Source of the DNA: JBCAXA01 sp038534295
GTDB taxonomy: Bacteria; Pseudomonadota; Gammaproteobacteria; Steroidobacterales; Woeseiaceae
Direction: 5' to 3'
Length of the DNA stretch: 64,000 nucleotides
Assembly: GCA_038534295.1 (NCBI GenBank)
Contig: JBCAXA010000004.1
Location: forward strand, 310,001 to 374,000
Position numbers and translations under genes: made by a program. Each line of letters begins with the position of its first letter. Position 1 is the first letter of the stretch. Below the pieces are notes generated by a model. That model saw nothing but the letters and a program-made list of their open reading frames with translations, was not told where the DNA came from and searched no databases. Below are positions 26,620-34,608 of this stretch, piece by piece.

Positions 26620-28347
26620 ATGCGGTTCGGCACGGTAAGCGAGAGTACTTTTGGTCGCCGCCGTTTCGTCTTGCGTTATTTGCTGATCGCCGTCGGGCTC
26701 GCTCTAGTTTCTAGTGCACCGGCGGTTGCCCAACGGGTACAAAGCGAAGCCCCAAACTTTGGTGACTATTGGTTCATCAAAGATCAACTCGACCCAGTGT
26801 TTCGAGCTGCCACGCCGCTGCTGGCCGCCAGACGAGCGCTGGAAGAACTCGGCTACAGCCACATCGAGTCGGGCGAACATGCGTGGCTAGTACGTCGACC
26901 CGATGGCACGACACGGGCGTACGTTTTACACGAAGATGCCATTGCGTCCGAAGCGATGGCCTGGTCCTCGGTCGTCACGCTCATTGCCGAGTTTGGGCTC
27001 AGTTCCGATGACTTTCGAGTTATCCGCAACGCCATACGGGCCGACCCAGGAAACGCAACGCTGCTGAATAACGCGGCGTGGGCAATCGCAACGCAGGAAA
27101 TCGTCTTCGAACCCATGGCTGAACTTGCGATCGCCTATGCTTCTCGCGCTGCGGATTCGAGCAACCGACCAGCTGATTACCTCGACACGTTGGCTGCGGC
27201 TCAAGCCGCTCGCGGCAATACGATCGAGGCCGTTGCGACGCAGCGTGAGGCGATCACAAAAGCCGGCGACAATGCCGACGACGGCATGCTCGAGCGGCTA
27301 GACCGCTACACACAGGGGCAACATTGGGTCGAACAACGCGGCATCGAACCCGTATGGGAAGACTTTTGGCAGTGGGCCGCTCAGAACGACGTTAGTGAGA
27401 GTTTCGACCATTTTCGCGATGACGATCTTTCACTCGTCCGAAAAGCGGAATCCGGTGACGCGGCGGCGCAATGGTTACTAGCCGAGCACTACCTCGGCAC
27501 CGACGTTAGCCGGGTTGATGGACTGGATTCGCCGGGGCTGTACTGGTTGCGGCAAGCAGCGGACGCGGGCCAGAGCGAGGCACTCAATGAATTGGGCTAT
27601 GCACACCTGCACGGTGTCCACGGGCTACCAATCAATGACCAGCTCGCCGAGTTCAACCTCAGAAAAGCGGTCGCCAAGGGCGAATCCGTTGCGGCCTATA
27701 ACCTAATCAATCTGCATCGTGAGTACTTTCGCGGCGACCGCGAACGCCAAATCGCCTATTGGACGGAGCGTGCTGCAAGCATGGGGCTGGTACACGCAAA
27801 AGCGCTTCGAGCGTTCCAGCTGCGCACCGGCTACGGGAATCCCGTGGATATTGAAGAAGCAGTCGCGCTTTTGAATGAAATTGAACGAGAGGGGTATTCG
27901 GCCGCGGATTTTTTTTCGAATTTGAGTCTTGCGGCGATTTTGGACGTTACGCAAGCGACTATCGCAAAAAACCGCTTCGGTGAGGTGAGCTACGAAGCGC
28001 TGCCCGATGCCATGGTTACCTTAGCGGACTGGGTAAGCGACACACCGGACCCGAATGACAACGGGCAAGCGACGTTCGCGCTGCAGCAAAACGACACGAC
28101 GCTGTATTTCTCAGTCGCCTTTGACGATATTAGTGACGCGGAAGTCGTGATCAATCTGGAGCTAATGGCTGCAGAGCTTGGGTCGTTGCAAGCCGTCGAG
28201 CGCTTGATCGAGCGACTCACGCCGATCGCCGCGAGCAGCGCCGACAAATCCTTCGCCGAAATGCTCGCGCATTTCGAACAGCGCCGGACGGCGCTACGAA
28301 GCGCGCCGCCCTGGCCAGTGCGAAATCGCTCGAAACGCGCCGAGTAG
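26620..28347 (+). CDS. Secreted Sel1/TPR-repeat protein
   Basis: 575 residues. An N-terminal hydrophobic segment (LLIAVGLALVSSAPAVAQ) is a signal peptide. TPR-like helices cover about 150-215, and Sel1 repeats lie around 280-420 (AAQWLLAEHYLG, SEALNELGYAHLHG, VAAYNLINLHREYF). Such proteins act as periplasmic scaffolds. The ATG at 26620 is preferred over one at 26554 that overlaps the CaiB gene and delays the signal peptide. No catalytic domain is seen. Confidence 0.85.
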   Translation: MRFGTVSESTFGRRRFVLRYLLIAVGLALVSSAPAVAQRVQSEAPNFGDYWFIKDQLDPVFRAATPLLAARRALEELGYSHIESGEHAWLVRRPDGTTRAYVLHEDAIASEAMAWSSVVTLIAEFGLSSDDFRVIRNAIRADPGNATLLNNAAWAIATQEIVFEPMAELAIAYASRAADSSNRPADYLDTLAAAQAARGNTIEAVATQREAITKAGDNADDGMLERLDRYTQGQHWVEQRGIEPVWEDFWQWAAQNDVSESFDHFRDDDLSLVRKAESGDAAAQWLLAEHYLGTDVSRVDGLDSPGLYWLRQAADAGQSEALNELGYAHLHGVHGLPINDQLAEFNLRKAVAKGESVAAYNLINLHREYFRGDRERQIAYWTERAASMGLVHAKALRAFQLRTGYGNPVDIEEAVALLNEIEREGYSAADFFSNLSLAAILDVTQATIAKNRFGEVSYEALPDAMVTLADWVSDTPDPNDNGQATFALQQNDTTLYFSVAFDDISDAEVVINLELMAAELGSLQAVERLIERLTPIAASSADKSFAEMLAHFEQRRTALRSAPPWPVRNRSKRAE

Positions 28348-28363
28348 CGGCGCATCTCGTGCC

Positions 28364-28873
28364 CTAGTCGTATTGCGTGATCGACTCGACCTGCGCTGGC
28401 TTGCGGCGCGCGGTCGCGAACCACCGGCGTACCGTCGAAATTCGATCCAGAAAGATCATGCCGTCGAGATGATCGAGCTCGTGCTGAAAACACACCGCCG
28501 GCATGCCCGACAGCTCGCGCTCGAAGACTTCACCGGCACGGTCCTGAGCGCGAATGCGTATGGCAGCCGCGCGAAAGACGTTGGCGCTGACGCCGGGCAC
28601 GCTCAAGCAGCGTTCCTCGACAACGCAAAAGCCGGCGCGGTCCAAAATTTGCGGATTGACGAATAGGCTAACGTCGTCGTCCAAGCCTTGCAGCGCAAAG
28701 GCACTGAACGACGCACCGATTTGCGGGGCCGACAGGCCAAGACCCGGCGTCGCTGCGAGCGTGTCGACCAGATCATCAACCACACCGTTGAGGCCGGCAT
28801 CGAAAGCCGTCACCGGTGCTGCGCGTCGCGACAGCACAGGGTGCGGATGCTCAAGTATGTCGCGAACACTCAT
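28364..28873 (-). CDS. def: Peptide deformylase paralogue in the puc operon
   Basis: 169 residues with the three deformylase motifs: GLSAPQIG (46-53), EERCLS (86-91, metal ligand Cys89) and HELDH (131-135, two His ligands and the Glu base). In motif II the usual EGCLS has become ERCLS, a mark of divergent paralogues. The ATG at 28873 has AGGAG seven bases upstream and overlaps the pucC stop (ATGA), so it is the last gene of the antenna operon. It removes N-formyl groups; the LH2 alpha subunit, whose N-terminal Met is modified in known LH2, is a tempting special substrate (inference). Confidence 0.88.
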   Translation of the reverse strand: MSVRDILEHPHPVLSRRAAPVTAFDAGLNGVVDDLVDTLAATPGLGLSAPQIGASFSAFALQGLDDDVSLFVNPQILDRAGFCVVEERCLSVPGVSANVFRAAAIRIRAQDRAGEVFERELSGMPAVCFQHELDHLDGMIFLDRISTVRRWFATARRKPAQVESITQYD

Positions 28874-30321
28874 GCGGATTCTCCTGCGCTCTCGCCTGGC
28901 GGTGTTGTCGCAACGACGCGGCGTGACGTAAGTTTGCGGCGGAGCAACGGCATCACGGCGATGACGGTAACGACCAGCAGCACAATCTCGAGCGCGTAGA
29001 CGACGAGATAGCCGGTGGCATGGTCGGCAAAGCCCCAGAGCCCGCGCTCGGCACCCATCAGCATGTTGACGACATCGCGAATGGTACCGCTGAGCGCCAT
29101 CGCGACACCGGCGGCGGTCGCCTGCACCGCGCCCCATGCACCGATTGCCAGCCCGGCCTGTTTTTCCGGGGCCTGGTTCATCGTTGCGGTCAGCGTGGCG
29201 TGGCCGAATATCGCGCCACCAAAACCGATCAGGAAATTGCCGGCCAAAAACAGACTGGACGTACTGACGCTGGCGGCGACGATTACGAAAGCAAACGCCG
29301 GAATGCCGATCAAGGCGCCGACCCAGGTGATTCGATAGGGATCAGCACCGCGACCTAAGATCCAAGAAGCAAACCAAAACCCGAGCAGACCGCCGAACGC
29401 CAGCAGCGCGGTTAGCTTAGTGGTCGCCGAGACGGTGAGGTCGAGCACCTGGCCGCCAAACGGTTCGAGCAAAATGTCGGCCATCGCAAATGCCATCGTA
29501 CCCACGCCGACGATCGCGAGCCGACGCACGGCATCTCGGCCGCGGCAAAACTGCGCCCAAGACTCGCGAAACGTCGGGTCGGGTGCCGGCTGCGGGCGAC
29601 CGCGCGGCGGATCGCGAGACTCCTGTTTCCACATCGCCGTCACGTTTAATATCAACGTCGCGATTGCGGCGCCCTGGATGACCTGAACCAGGCGCCCAGG
29701 ACTGAAGTCTTCCAGTGCGCGTCCGAACACCAACGCGCTGACGATCATGCCGAGCAGCAGCATGACGTACATCAAGCCGACGACCCGCGCGTGCGATTTG
29801 GGTGGCGTCAGATCCGTGCAAAGAGCGAGTCCGGCGGTCTGCACGATGTGCACGCCGGCGCCGACGAGTAGGAAGGCCAGCGCCGCGGCGCCGTGACCAA
29901 TCCATAGCGGCGCATTGTGGGCCTCGCCCTTGCCGGCGAGTACCAACAACGCGAACGGCATGATTGCGAAGCCGCCAAACTGCAGCAGCGTGCCTTTCCA
30001 GATGAACGGCACGCGGCGCCAGCCGAGCTCGCAGCGATGCGTGTCGGAGCGGTAGCCAATCAGCGCCCGAAACGGCGCGAACACCAGCGGCAACGCGATC
30101 ATGATGCCGACGATCGATGCCGGCACGCCAAGCTCGACAATCATGACGCGGTTCAGCGTGCCAACGAGCAGCACCAGCGCCATACCGACCGACACCTGGA
30201 ACAGCGACAAACGCAGCAGACGACTGAGCGACATGTCTGGCGTGACGATGTCGGCAAACGGCATGAGCCGCGGACCCAGCGTCACCCAGACATTGGCCAA
30301 TCGATGCGTCAATGAGGTCAT
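28870..30321 (-). CDS. pucC: Light-harvesting complex assembly protein PucC (MFS-like)
   Basis: 483 residues with twelve predicted membrane helices. PucC/BCH2-family motifs are clear: LNRVMIVELGVPASIVGIMI, APFRALIGYRSDTH and RRVPFIWKGTLLQFGGFA. PucC proteins help assemble bacteriochlorophyll into LH2. It lies downstream of pucB, pucA and a repeat protein, and overlaps the deformylase gene by 4 nt. This gene and the two short antenna genes show that the organism makes peripheral antenna complexes. Confidence 0.95.
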   Translation of the reverse strand: MTSLTHRLANVWVTLGPRLMPFADIVTPDMSLSRLLRLSLFQVSVGMALVLLVGTLNRVMIVELGVPASIVGIMIALPLVFAPFRALIGYRSDTHRCELGWRRVPFIWKGTLLQFGGFAIMPFALLVLAGKGEAHNAPLWIGHGAAALAFLLVGAGVHIVQTAGLALCTDLTPPKSHARVVGLMYVMLLLGMIVSALVFGRALEDFSPGRLVQVIQGAAIATLILNVTAMWKQESRDPPRGRPQPAPDPTFRESWAQFCRGRDAVRRLAIVGVGTMAFAMADILLEPFGGQVLDLTVSATTKLTALLAFGGLLGFWFASWILGRGADPYRITWVGALIGIPAFAFVIVAASVSTSSLFLAGNFLIGFGGAIFGHATLTATMNQAPEKQAGLAIGAWGAVQATAAGVAMALSGTIRDVVNMLMGAERGLWGFADHATGYLVVYALEIVLLVVTVIAVMPLLRRKLTSRRVVATTPPGESAGESA

Positions 30322-30393
30322 GCGTTGCGTCTCCCCGTAGACGCCGTCGCCGGGCGGTACGTCAATACGCCGGCGACGTCGTGCTATGTGCTC

Positions 30394-31092
30394 CTATTTT
30401 TTGTCTTTCTTGTCGTCGCGCTTGGTCAGCAACGGCAGATTGAACAAACTCGACAGTGGCGCCGGGTTATTGACGAGCGACGGCAAAAACACGCTCCACG
30501 GCCAACCCGCTGGTCTGCGTTTAATCGTCATCCCTGGCAGGAACGGCTTGGACTTTGCCAAGGCCGGCAGAAACATGCTCCACGGCCAACCTGGCGGTCT
30601 ACGCTTAATCGTCATGCCGGGCAGCCAGGGTCTATTCGGCTTCAGGAGGTAACGACCTTGCCGACCCGTCGTCAGAAACCAGGTCCGACTGGTAATTTGT
30701 TTGGCATTGAACGTGTATTGATAAGACGCCAAAGTTGGCCAGCCGAGAAAGTCGGACAATGGCGCCGGATTTGGCGGCAGATACTCGGGCAGCTCGTCGG
30801 TATTGATGGTCCCGAATTCATCAAGCGTTCTCTCGACAACTCGGCCAACGCCGAATACCGGCTTGACGCTGACGACACTATGACCACGCTCGAGCGCACG
30901 ACGCGCTACCTGCTGAAAATAGCTCGGTAGTTGTTCCTTTTCGATCGCCTCAGCGATCGTCTCTGATGCAAGACGTGACGGTTCCGACGTGATGATCCAC
31001 GCACCGTCACCGATCAGTTCTTCTTCATCCAGTTTGTCGAGGGCGCGGCGGGCGTTCTCCGCAGACTCGAACATACGCACGGTTGCCAGCAT
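30394..31092 (-). CDS. LH2-operon protein with 28-residue Trp/Pro-rich repeats
   Basis: 232 residues, not recognised. Residues 1-95 form an alpha/beta domain resembling general-stress-protein-17M-like domains (VRMFESAENARRALDKL; GHSVVSVKPVFGVGRV). Residues 155-182 and 183-210 are a tandem repeat of 28 residues (core LPGMTIKRRPPGWPWSMFLP). The motif NPAPLS occurs at 108 and again at 209. The end is charged (KRDDKKDKK). The short Trp/Pro-rich amphipathic segments could bind membrane or antenna subunits. It lies between pucA and pucC on the same strand, so a role in antenna assembly or control is likely, but no function is established. Confidence 0.8.
   Translation of the reverse strand: MLATVRMFESAENARRALDKLDEEELIGDGAWIITSEPSRLASETIAEAIEKEQLPSYFQQVARRALERGHSVVSVKPVFGVGRVVERTLDEFGTINTDELPEYLPPNPAPLSDFLGWPTLASYQYTFNAKQITSRTWFLTTGRQGRYLLKPNRPWLPGMTIKRRPPGWPWSMFLPALAKSKPFLPGMTIKRRPAGWPWSVFLPSLVNNPAPLSSLFNLPLLTKRDDKKDKK
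30463..30630 (-). repeat. Two tandem 84-nt coding repeats
   Basis: Two 84-nt units encode residues 155-182 and 183-210 of the LH2-operon protein. The DNA copies are similar but not identical, with many silent changes, which suggests selection on the protein sequence. Confidence 0.85.
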
Positions 31093-31146
31093 GGCATTGC
31101 TCCCACGCGACCCGCCCCGAAGGATCGACCATTGTTGGGTCGGCGG

Positions 31147-31171
31147 CCGCCGGCGGCGTCACCGCCGGCGG
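31147..31171 (-). other. GC-only intercistronic hairpin after pucA
   Basis: CCGCCGGCGG (31147-31156) and a second copy (31162-31171) pair over a 5-nt loop; the arm is itself palindromic. No T tract follows. It lies 32 nt past the pucA stop. In purple bacteria such hairpins after puf/puc antenna genes protect the antenna mRNA from 3' decay and give excess alpha/beta over downstream gene products; the same role is inferred here. Confidence 0.6.
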
Positions 31172-31202
31172 TCCGTCAGCCAGTTTTCTTAAATTCGGCC
31201 TC

Positions 31203-31346
31203 TCAGCCGCCAAAGAACGCCGGGAACCAGGAAGTGTTCGTCAGAATCGCGAAGTGCACGATCAATGACATGATGACAACACCACCCAGGAATACCGGGA
31301 TTCCCACTGTCGGATTAACGACGAGCCACATTCTGCTTTGATTCAT
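31203..31346 (-). CDS. pucA: LH2 antenna alpha subunit
   Basis: 47 residues. It begins MNQSRMWLVVNPTVGIP and has one membrane helix with the bacteriochlorophyll-ligating His31 (VHFAIL). It ends WFPAFFGG. GGGGAG lies upstream, and the gene starts 12 nt after pucB. Known LH2 alpha chains have Tyr44-Trp45 (or similar) that hydrogen-bond the B850 pigments. Here these positions are Phe44-Phe45, as in the blue-shifted LH3 type, so an absorption band nearer 820 nm than 850 nm is predicted. Confidence 0.95.
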   Translation of the reverse strand: MNQSRMWLVVNPTVGIPVFLGGVVIMSLIVHFAILTNTSWFPAFFGG

Positions 31347-31358
31347 GGTGCGCTCCCC

Positions 31359-31517
31359 CTAGCCGAGCCACGGTGAATAGATGTAGGCAAGCGTATGCGC
31401 AATGATCGACAGCAGACCGAAAACTCGTGTGCCGTCGATGATGTGCTTGTGCAACTCCTCCGACTCTTTAACCGTTAGACCGGTTGGCCAGCGGCGCTCC
31501 GGATCGTCCATAGCCAT
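31359..31517 (-). CDS. pucB: LH2 antenna beta subunit
   Basis: 52 residues, starting MAMDDPERRWPTGLTV and containing ELHKHIIDGTRVF and the helix with the pigment-binding His41 (IIAHTLAYIYSPWL). These are hallmark features of LH2 beta chains. GGAG precedes the ATG. It is the first gene of the operon pucB-pucA-(repeat protein)-pucC-def. A TGT-N12-ACA site lies 180 nt upstream. The 31518-31838 gap holds that site, the TonB terminator and no further gene. Confidence 0.95.
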   Translation of the reverse strand: MAMDDPERRWPTGLTVKESEELHKHIIDGTRVFGLLSIIAHTLAYIYSPWLG

Positions 31518-31696
31518 GTTTTTTCTCCGAGGTCATTTTTTAGAAAGATGCGCAAACCCCCGCACCCACGTTTTCAGGTTCATTCGGTCGTCCCCGGCCA
31601 ACCGCATGAACATAAACGTGAGTTCGTCAAATGTGCTTGCGCGCACTCAAGCTATCGCTGCCACCAATAAATGTCAAGTAAAGATGACGCTTCAAA

Positions 31697-31714
31697 TGTA
31701 ACTAAGCTTTGACA
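31697..31714. promoter_or_regulatory. PpsR/CrtJ-type site TGT-N12-ACA upstream of pucB
   Basis: TGTAACTAAGCTTTGACA matches the redox/light-responsive repressor consensus TGT-N12-ACA, with the favoured G before ACA. It lies about 180 nt before the puc operon. A random match to six fixed bases is expected about once in 4 kb, so the location matters more than the match. Confidence 0.6.
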
Positions 31715-31787
31715 CTGTTGCATCTGCAGGAACATGCACGAATTTGCACCAATCGGGCCCAACTCAACATGCTGAATTCAGGCCAAA

Positions 31788-31813
31788 AAAACGGCGCCCG
31801 AGGGCGCCGTTTT
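31788..31813 (-). terminator. Rho-independent terminator after the TonB receptor gene
   Basis: Stem AAAACGGCGCCC / GGGCGCCGTTTT with a GA turn, followed on the minus strand by a run of T. It lies 26 nt past the receptor stop codon and shields the puc promoter from read-through. Confidence 0.9.
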
Positions 31814-31838
31814 GATGCGCTGAAGCTGGAGCGCGCCG

Positions 31839-34343
31839 CTAGCGGAAGCTGAACCCAAACTCGACGCCGGCCGTGCGTTCCGAACCGGGATGCACAAACG
31901 AGCCACCAAACTCCGGTGCCGAGATGACCTCGGCGACGAAGTACTCATCGAACAGGTTGCGGGCGAACGCGATAACGCGCCAGTTCTCCCCTTCGACCCC
32001 GAGGCGGATGTTGGTGAGACCGTAGCCATCGACCTGCGAGCGGCTGAAATCCGCGTCAGGACCACCGAACAACGTGGCCGGTACGACGTCGTCTTGGACC
32101 GTGTGGTACCAGACATCGCCCTGGTAGCTGTATTCAATGCGACCGATGAACTCCAGGTCTTCGTTGATCGGCGCGATGTACTGGGCCGCGACGTTGTAGG
32201 TCAAATCCGGCGCGTTTGGCGCCTCATTGCCCTCGGTAAACGGCCGAATCGCGTTTTCTTCGATCTCGGTGTCCAGCACCGACACACCGGCGTTAATGCT
32301 GAAGTTGTCCGAGATTTGCGCATCGATGGCGAGCTCAGCACCGGTAATCGAGACCTCGTCGATATTCTCGACCACCCGCAACAGACCGAAAGGACCAACG
32401 AAAAATTCGAAGAACTGCATGTCGTCGACGTCGGTCTGGAATACCGCACCGCTGATATCGACCCGGTCATTGAACAACCGCGACTTGAAGCCGATTTCGA
32501 ACGCACTCGACGTTTCCTCGCGGAATATCTCCGGCGGTGCGACAAGGCTTGCACCAGCATCGACGAAAAACAGCTGGATCGTCTCGGTGGCACCGATATT
32601 GTTGAAGCCGCCGCTCTTGAAGCCGATACCCCAGCTGCCGAACAGCGTGAGGTTGTCCGTCGCGTCCCAAGTCAAGCTGACCTTGGGCTGAAACTCGTCG
32701 AACGTCTCGCTGCGATCGGCGATCGAGTTGGTCACGATACCGGTGGTGAAATCGGTGATGAACGCCGGATTCAGCGGCGTGCCGCCAAGCGGCGTCACAC
32801 CGTCAAAGGAACAGAAGCCCGACGGCAGCGTCGCGCAGTAGTCGATACGCGTTGAGACCTGCTGACTTGGCGACGGCACGTCGTTCGAGACGTCCCGGTC
32901 CTCTTCGTCGTAGCGCACCGCGACAGAGAGCTCGACGGTGTCGGTCAAGTCGTAGTTGATCGAGCCGAACACCGCGAAAACCGACGTTTCGAAGTTATCG
33001 AGTACCAGGGCGTCCGTAAGCGGGTTCACGAACGAACGCGGCAGCGAGCCACTGGCGCGGCCATCGTCGAGCAGCTGCGCAACGCCGACGGTGCGTTCGA
33101 TGTCGAGCGCGTAGACGCCAGCCTGCCAACGCAGGCGTTGGTCGCTCGGCGACGTCAGCTGCAGCTGGATGCTGAAATCCTCCTGATTGCGCTCTTGGTA
33201 CTGATAGCCGTCGCAGGTCGTCGGGCTGTAGGGCGGAAACAGGGAACCCGCCGGATCGAGCCCGATAAAGGTCGGCGACTGCACCGGAAAGCCGGTCAGC
33301 GCAGCGGTGCTGTCGATACAGCTCTGATCGCCGAAGTAAAAGCCGAACGCACCCGACGTGCCGTCAGCGAGGAAGAACTGGTCTTGGTCGCTGTAGAGCG
33401 CCCAACCGGTAAACGTCGCCCAATCCATGTCGTAATCGACTTTGACCGATGCTTCGAAGGTTTCCTGCTCGTTTTCGGGATCGACGTTCGGCGCAAAGAC
33501 AAAATTGTGGTCGTTGACGTCGATGTTGAAGTCCGGGTTGCCGAACAAGGCCGCAAAACCCGGCAGCGCGAATGCTGCGTTGAACGCAATCGACGCAGCA
33601 TCGACGTCGGCATAGCGCAGCTTGGTGTCGATTTCGAGCTTGTCGTTCGGCGTCCAGACAAACCGCGTCGAGTAGCTCGTGCTCTGATAGTCGTTGACGA
33701 CGTCGTCATTCAGGAAACTGTTGGTGAGAAAACCCGAGGTGTCGCGGCCGTCGACGCTGAAGCGCGCGAACAGAGTGTCCTCGACCAACGCACCGCCGAC
33801 CGAGCCCTGAAACGTGAAGGTGTCGAACTCGGCAACGCCCACCTCTGCGTCAAACTCAAATTCGTTGGTCGGCTTGCGAGTCGTTACGATAACGGCGCCC
33901 GCCGCGGCCGAACGACCGTACAGCGCGCCTTGGGGGCCTTTCAGTACCTCGATCTGGGCAAGATCTGCATATTCTCGGTTGAACGCACTGGGGTTGGTGT
34001 AAAGGACCCCGTCGATCAACAGGGCGAAGTTGGTCTCGCCATCGCGCGCGCCATTCTGGCCGCGGATACTCATCTGGGTATCGCCGACTTCGACCGTGTT
34101 GACCAGCACGACGCCGGGGGTCAACCCGATGAAGTCCTCGGCGCGCTGGACGCCGATCCGTTCAATGTCCTTTTCAGTAAACGCCGTAATGGAGGCCGGC
34201 ACGTCTTGCAGCGATTCTTCGCGTTGCCGGGCGGTGACGACAATTTCCTCGAGCTGCGCGTACGCAGGCGAGATCGTCAACATGGTCACGGGCAATGCCG
34301 CGAGAGCCGTCGCCAGCGACGGTAACAAACACAGTCTTTTCAT
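31839..34343 (-). CDS. TonB-dependent outer-membrane receptor
   Basis: 834 residues. Signal peptide (ending AYAQ), TonB box EEIVVTARQ, plug domain with MSIRGQNG and IEVLKGPQGALYGRSAAAGA, then a 22-strand barrel ending in an aromatic-rich strand. The plug and box resemble receptors for organic compounds rather than typical siderophore receptors, but this is a weak guide. A perfect TTGTATACAA-type operator lies 70 nt upstream, linking it to the HyuAB/CaiB/lyase regulon, so it probably imports that pathway's substrate. A terminator follows. Confidence 0.93.
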   Translation of the reverse strand: MKRLCLLPSLATALAALPVTMLTISPAYAQLEEIVVTARQREESLQDVPASITAFTEKDIERIGVQRAEDFIGLTPGVVLVNTVEVGDTQMSIRGQNGARDGETNFALLIDGVLYTNPSAFNREYADLAQIEVLKGPQGALYGRSAAAGAVIVTTRKPTNEFEFDAEVGVAEFDTFTFQGSVGGALVEDTLFARFSVDGRDTSGFLTNSFLNDDVVNDYQSTSYSTRFVWTPNDKLEIDTKLRYADVDAASIAFNAAFALPGFAALFGNPDFNIDVNDHNFVFAPNVDPENEQETFEASVKVDYDMDWATFTGWALYSDQDQFFLADGTSGAFGFYFGDQSCIDSTAALTGFPVQSPTFIGLDPAGSLFPPYSPTTCDGYQYQERNQEDFSIQLQLTSPSDQRLRWQAGVYALDIERTVGVAQLLDDGRASGSLPRSFVNPLTDALVLDNFETSVFAVFGSINYDLTDTVELSVAVRYDEEDRDVSNDVPSPSQQVSTRIDYCATLPSGFCSFDGVTPLGGTPLNPAFITDFTTGIVTNSIADRSETFDEFQPKVSLTWDATDNLTLFGSWGIGFKSGGFNNIGATETIQLFFVDAGASLVAPPEIFREETSSAFEIGFKSRLFNDRVDISGAVFQTDVDDMQFFEFFVGPFGLLRVVENIDEVSITGAELAIDAQISDNFSINAGVSVLDTEIEENAIRPFTEGNEAPNAPDLTYNVAAQYIAPINEDLEFIGRIEYSYQGDVWYHTVQDDVVPATLFGGPDADFSRSQVDGYGLTNIRLGVEGENWRVIAFARNLFDEYFVAEVISAPEFGGSFVHPGSERTAGVEFGFSFR

Positions 34344-34411
34344 CGGATGCTCCCCTGGAGAGTGTTTGCGCCCACGCCTCGGCGCTCCCCGTCAGCCGGA
34401 GTATAGCCGAC

Positions 34412-34425
34412 GATTGTATACAATC
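34412..34425. promoter_or_regulatory. Perfect GATTGTATACAATC operator before the TonB receptor
   Basis: A 14-bp palindrome 69 nt upstream of the receptor start, the same motif as in the hyuA and lyase promoters, 10 kb away. Confidence 0.7.
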
Positions 34426-34592
34426 AACACCGTACAAGTGACACGGCGCGGTACATACAGAACTCCTGCATTGGCTCGCGCAGCGTCCGGATTTTCCTAG
34501 CGCTTTGAAGAACGGCAAGCACTATACAGCGCCGCGTAGCGCCCCGCAGGGAACACCAATGCGGCGAGACGTGCGCCTGGCTAGATCAGCCG

Positions 34593-34602
34593 TTGTATAC
34601 AA
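34593..34602. promoter_or_regulatory. Second TTGTATACAA site, 250 nt before the TonB receptor
   Basis: A perfect 10-bp palindrome just after the SDR stop codon. Spaced 180 nt from the first site; it could allow looping or serve an additional promoter. Confidence 0.6.
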
Positions 34603-34608
34603 TCCAGC

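Noticed and set aside
30463..30630. Tandem repeat as a possible CRISPR-like array
   Set aside because: Only two 84-nt units, in frame and encoding protein; no spacer pattern and no cas genes.
31890..34325. Two long plus-strand open frames (321 and 395 codons) opposite the TonB receptor gene
   Set aside because: They are Arg/Val-rich shadows of the receptor codons, have no recognisable domains, and the receptor itself is certain.
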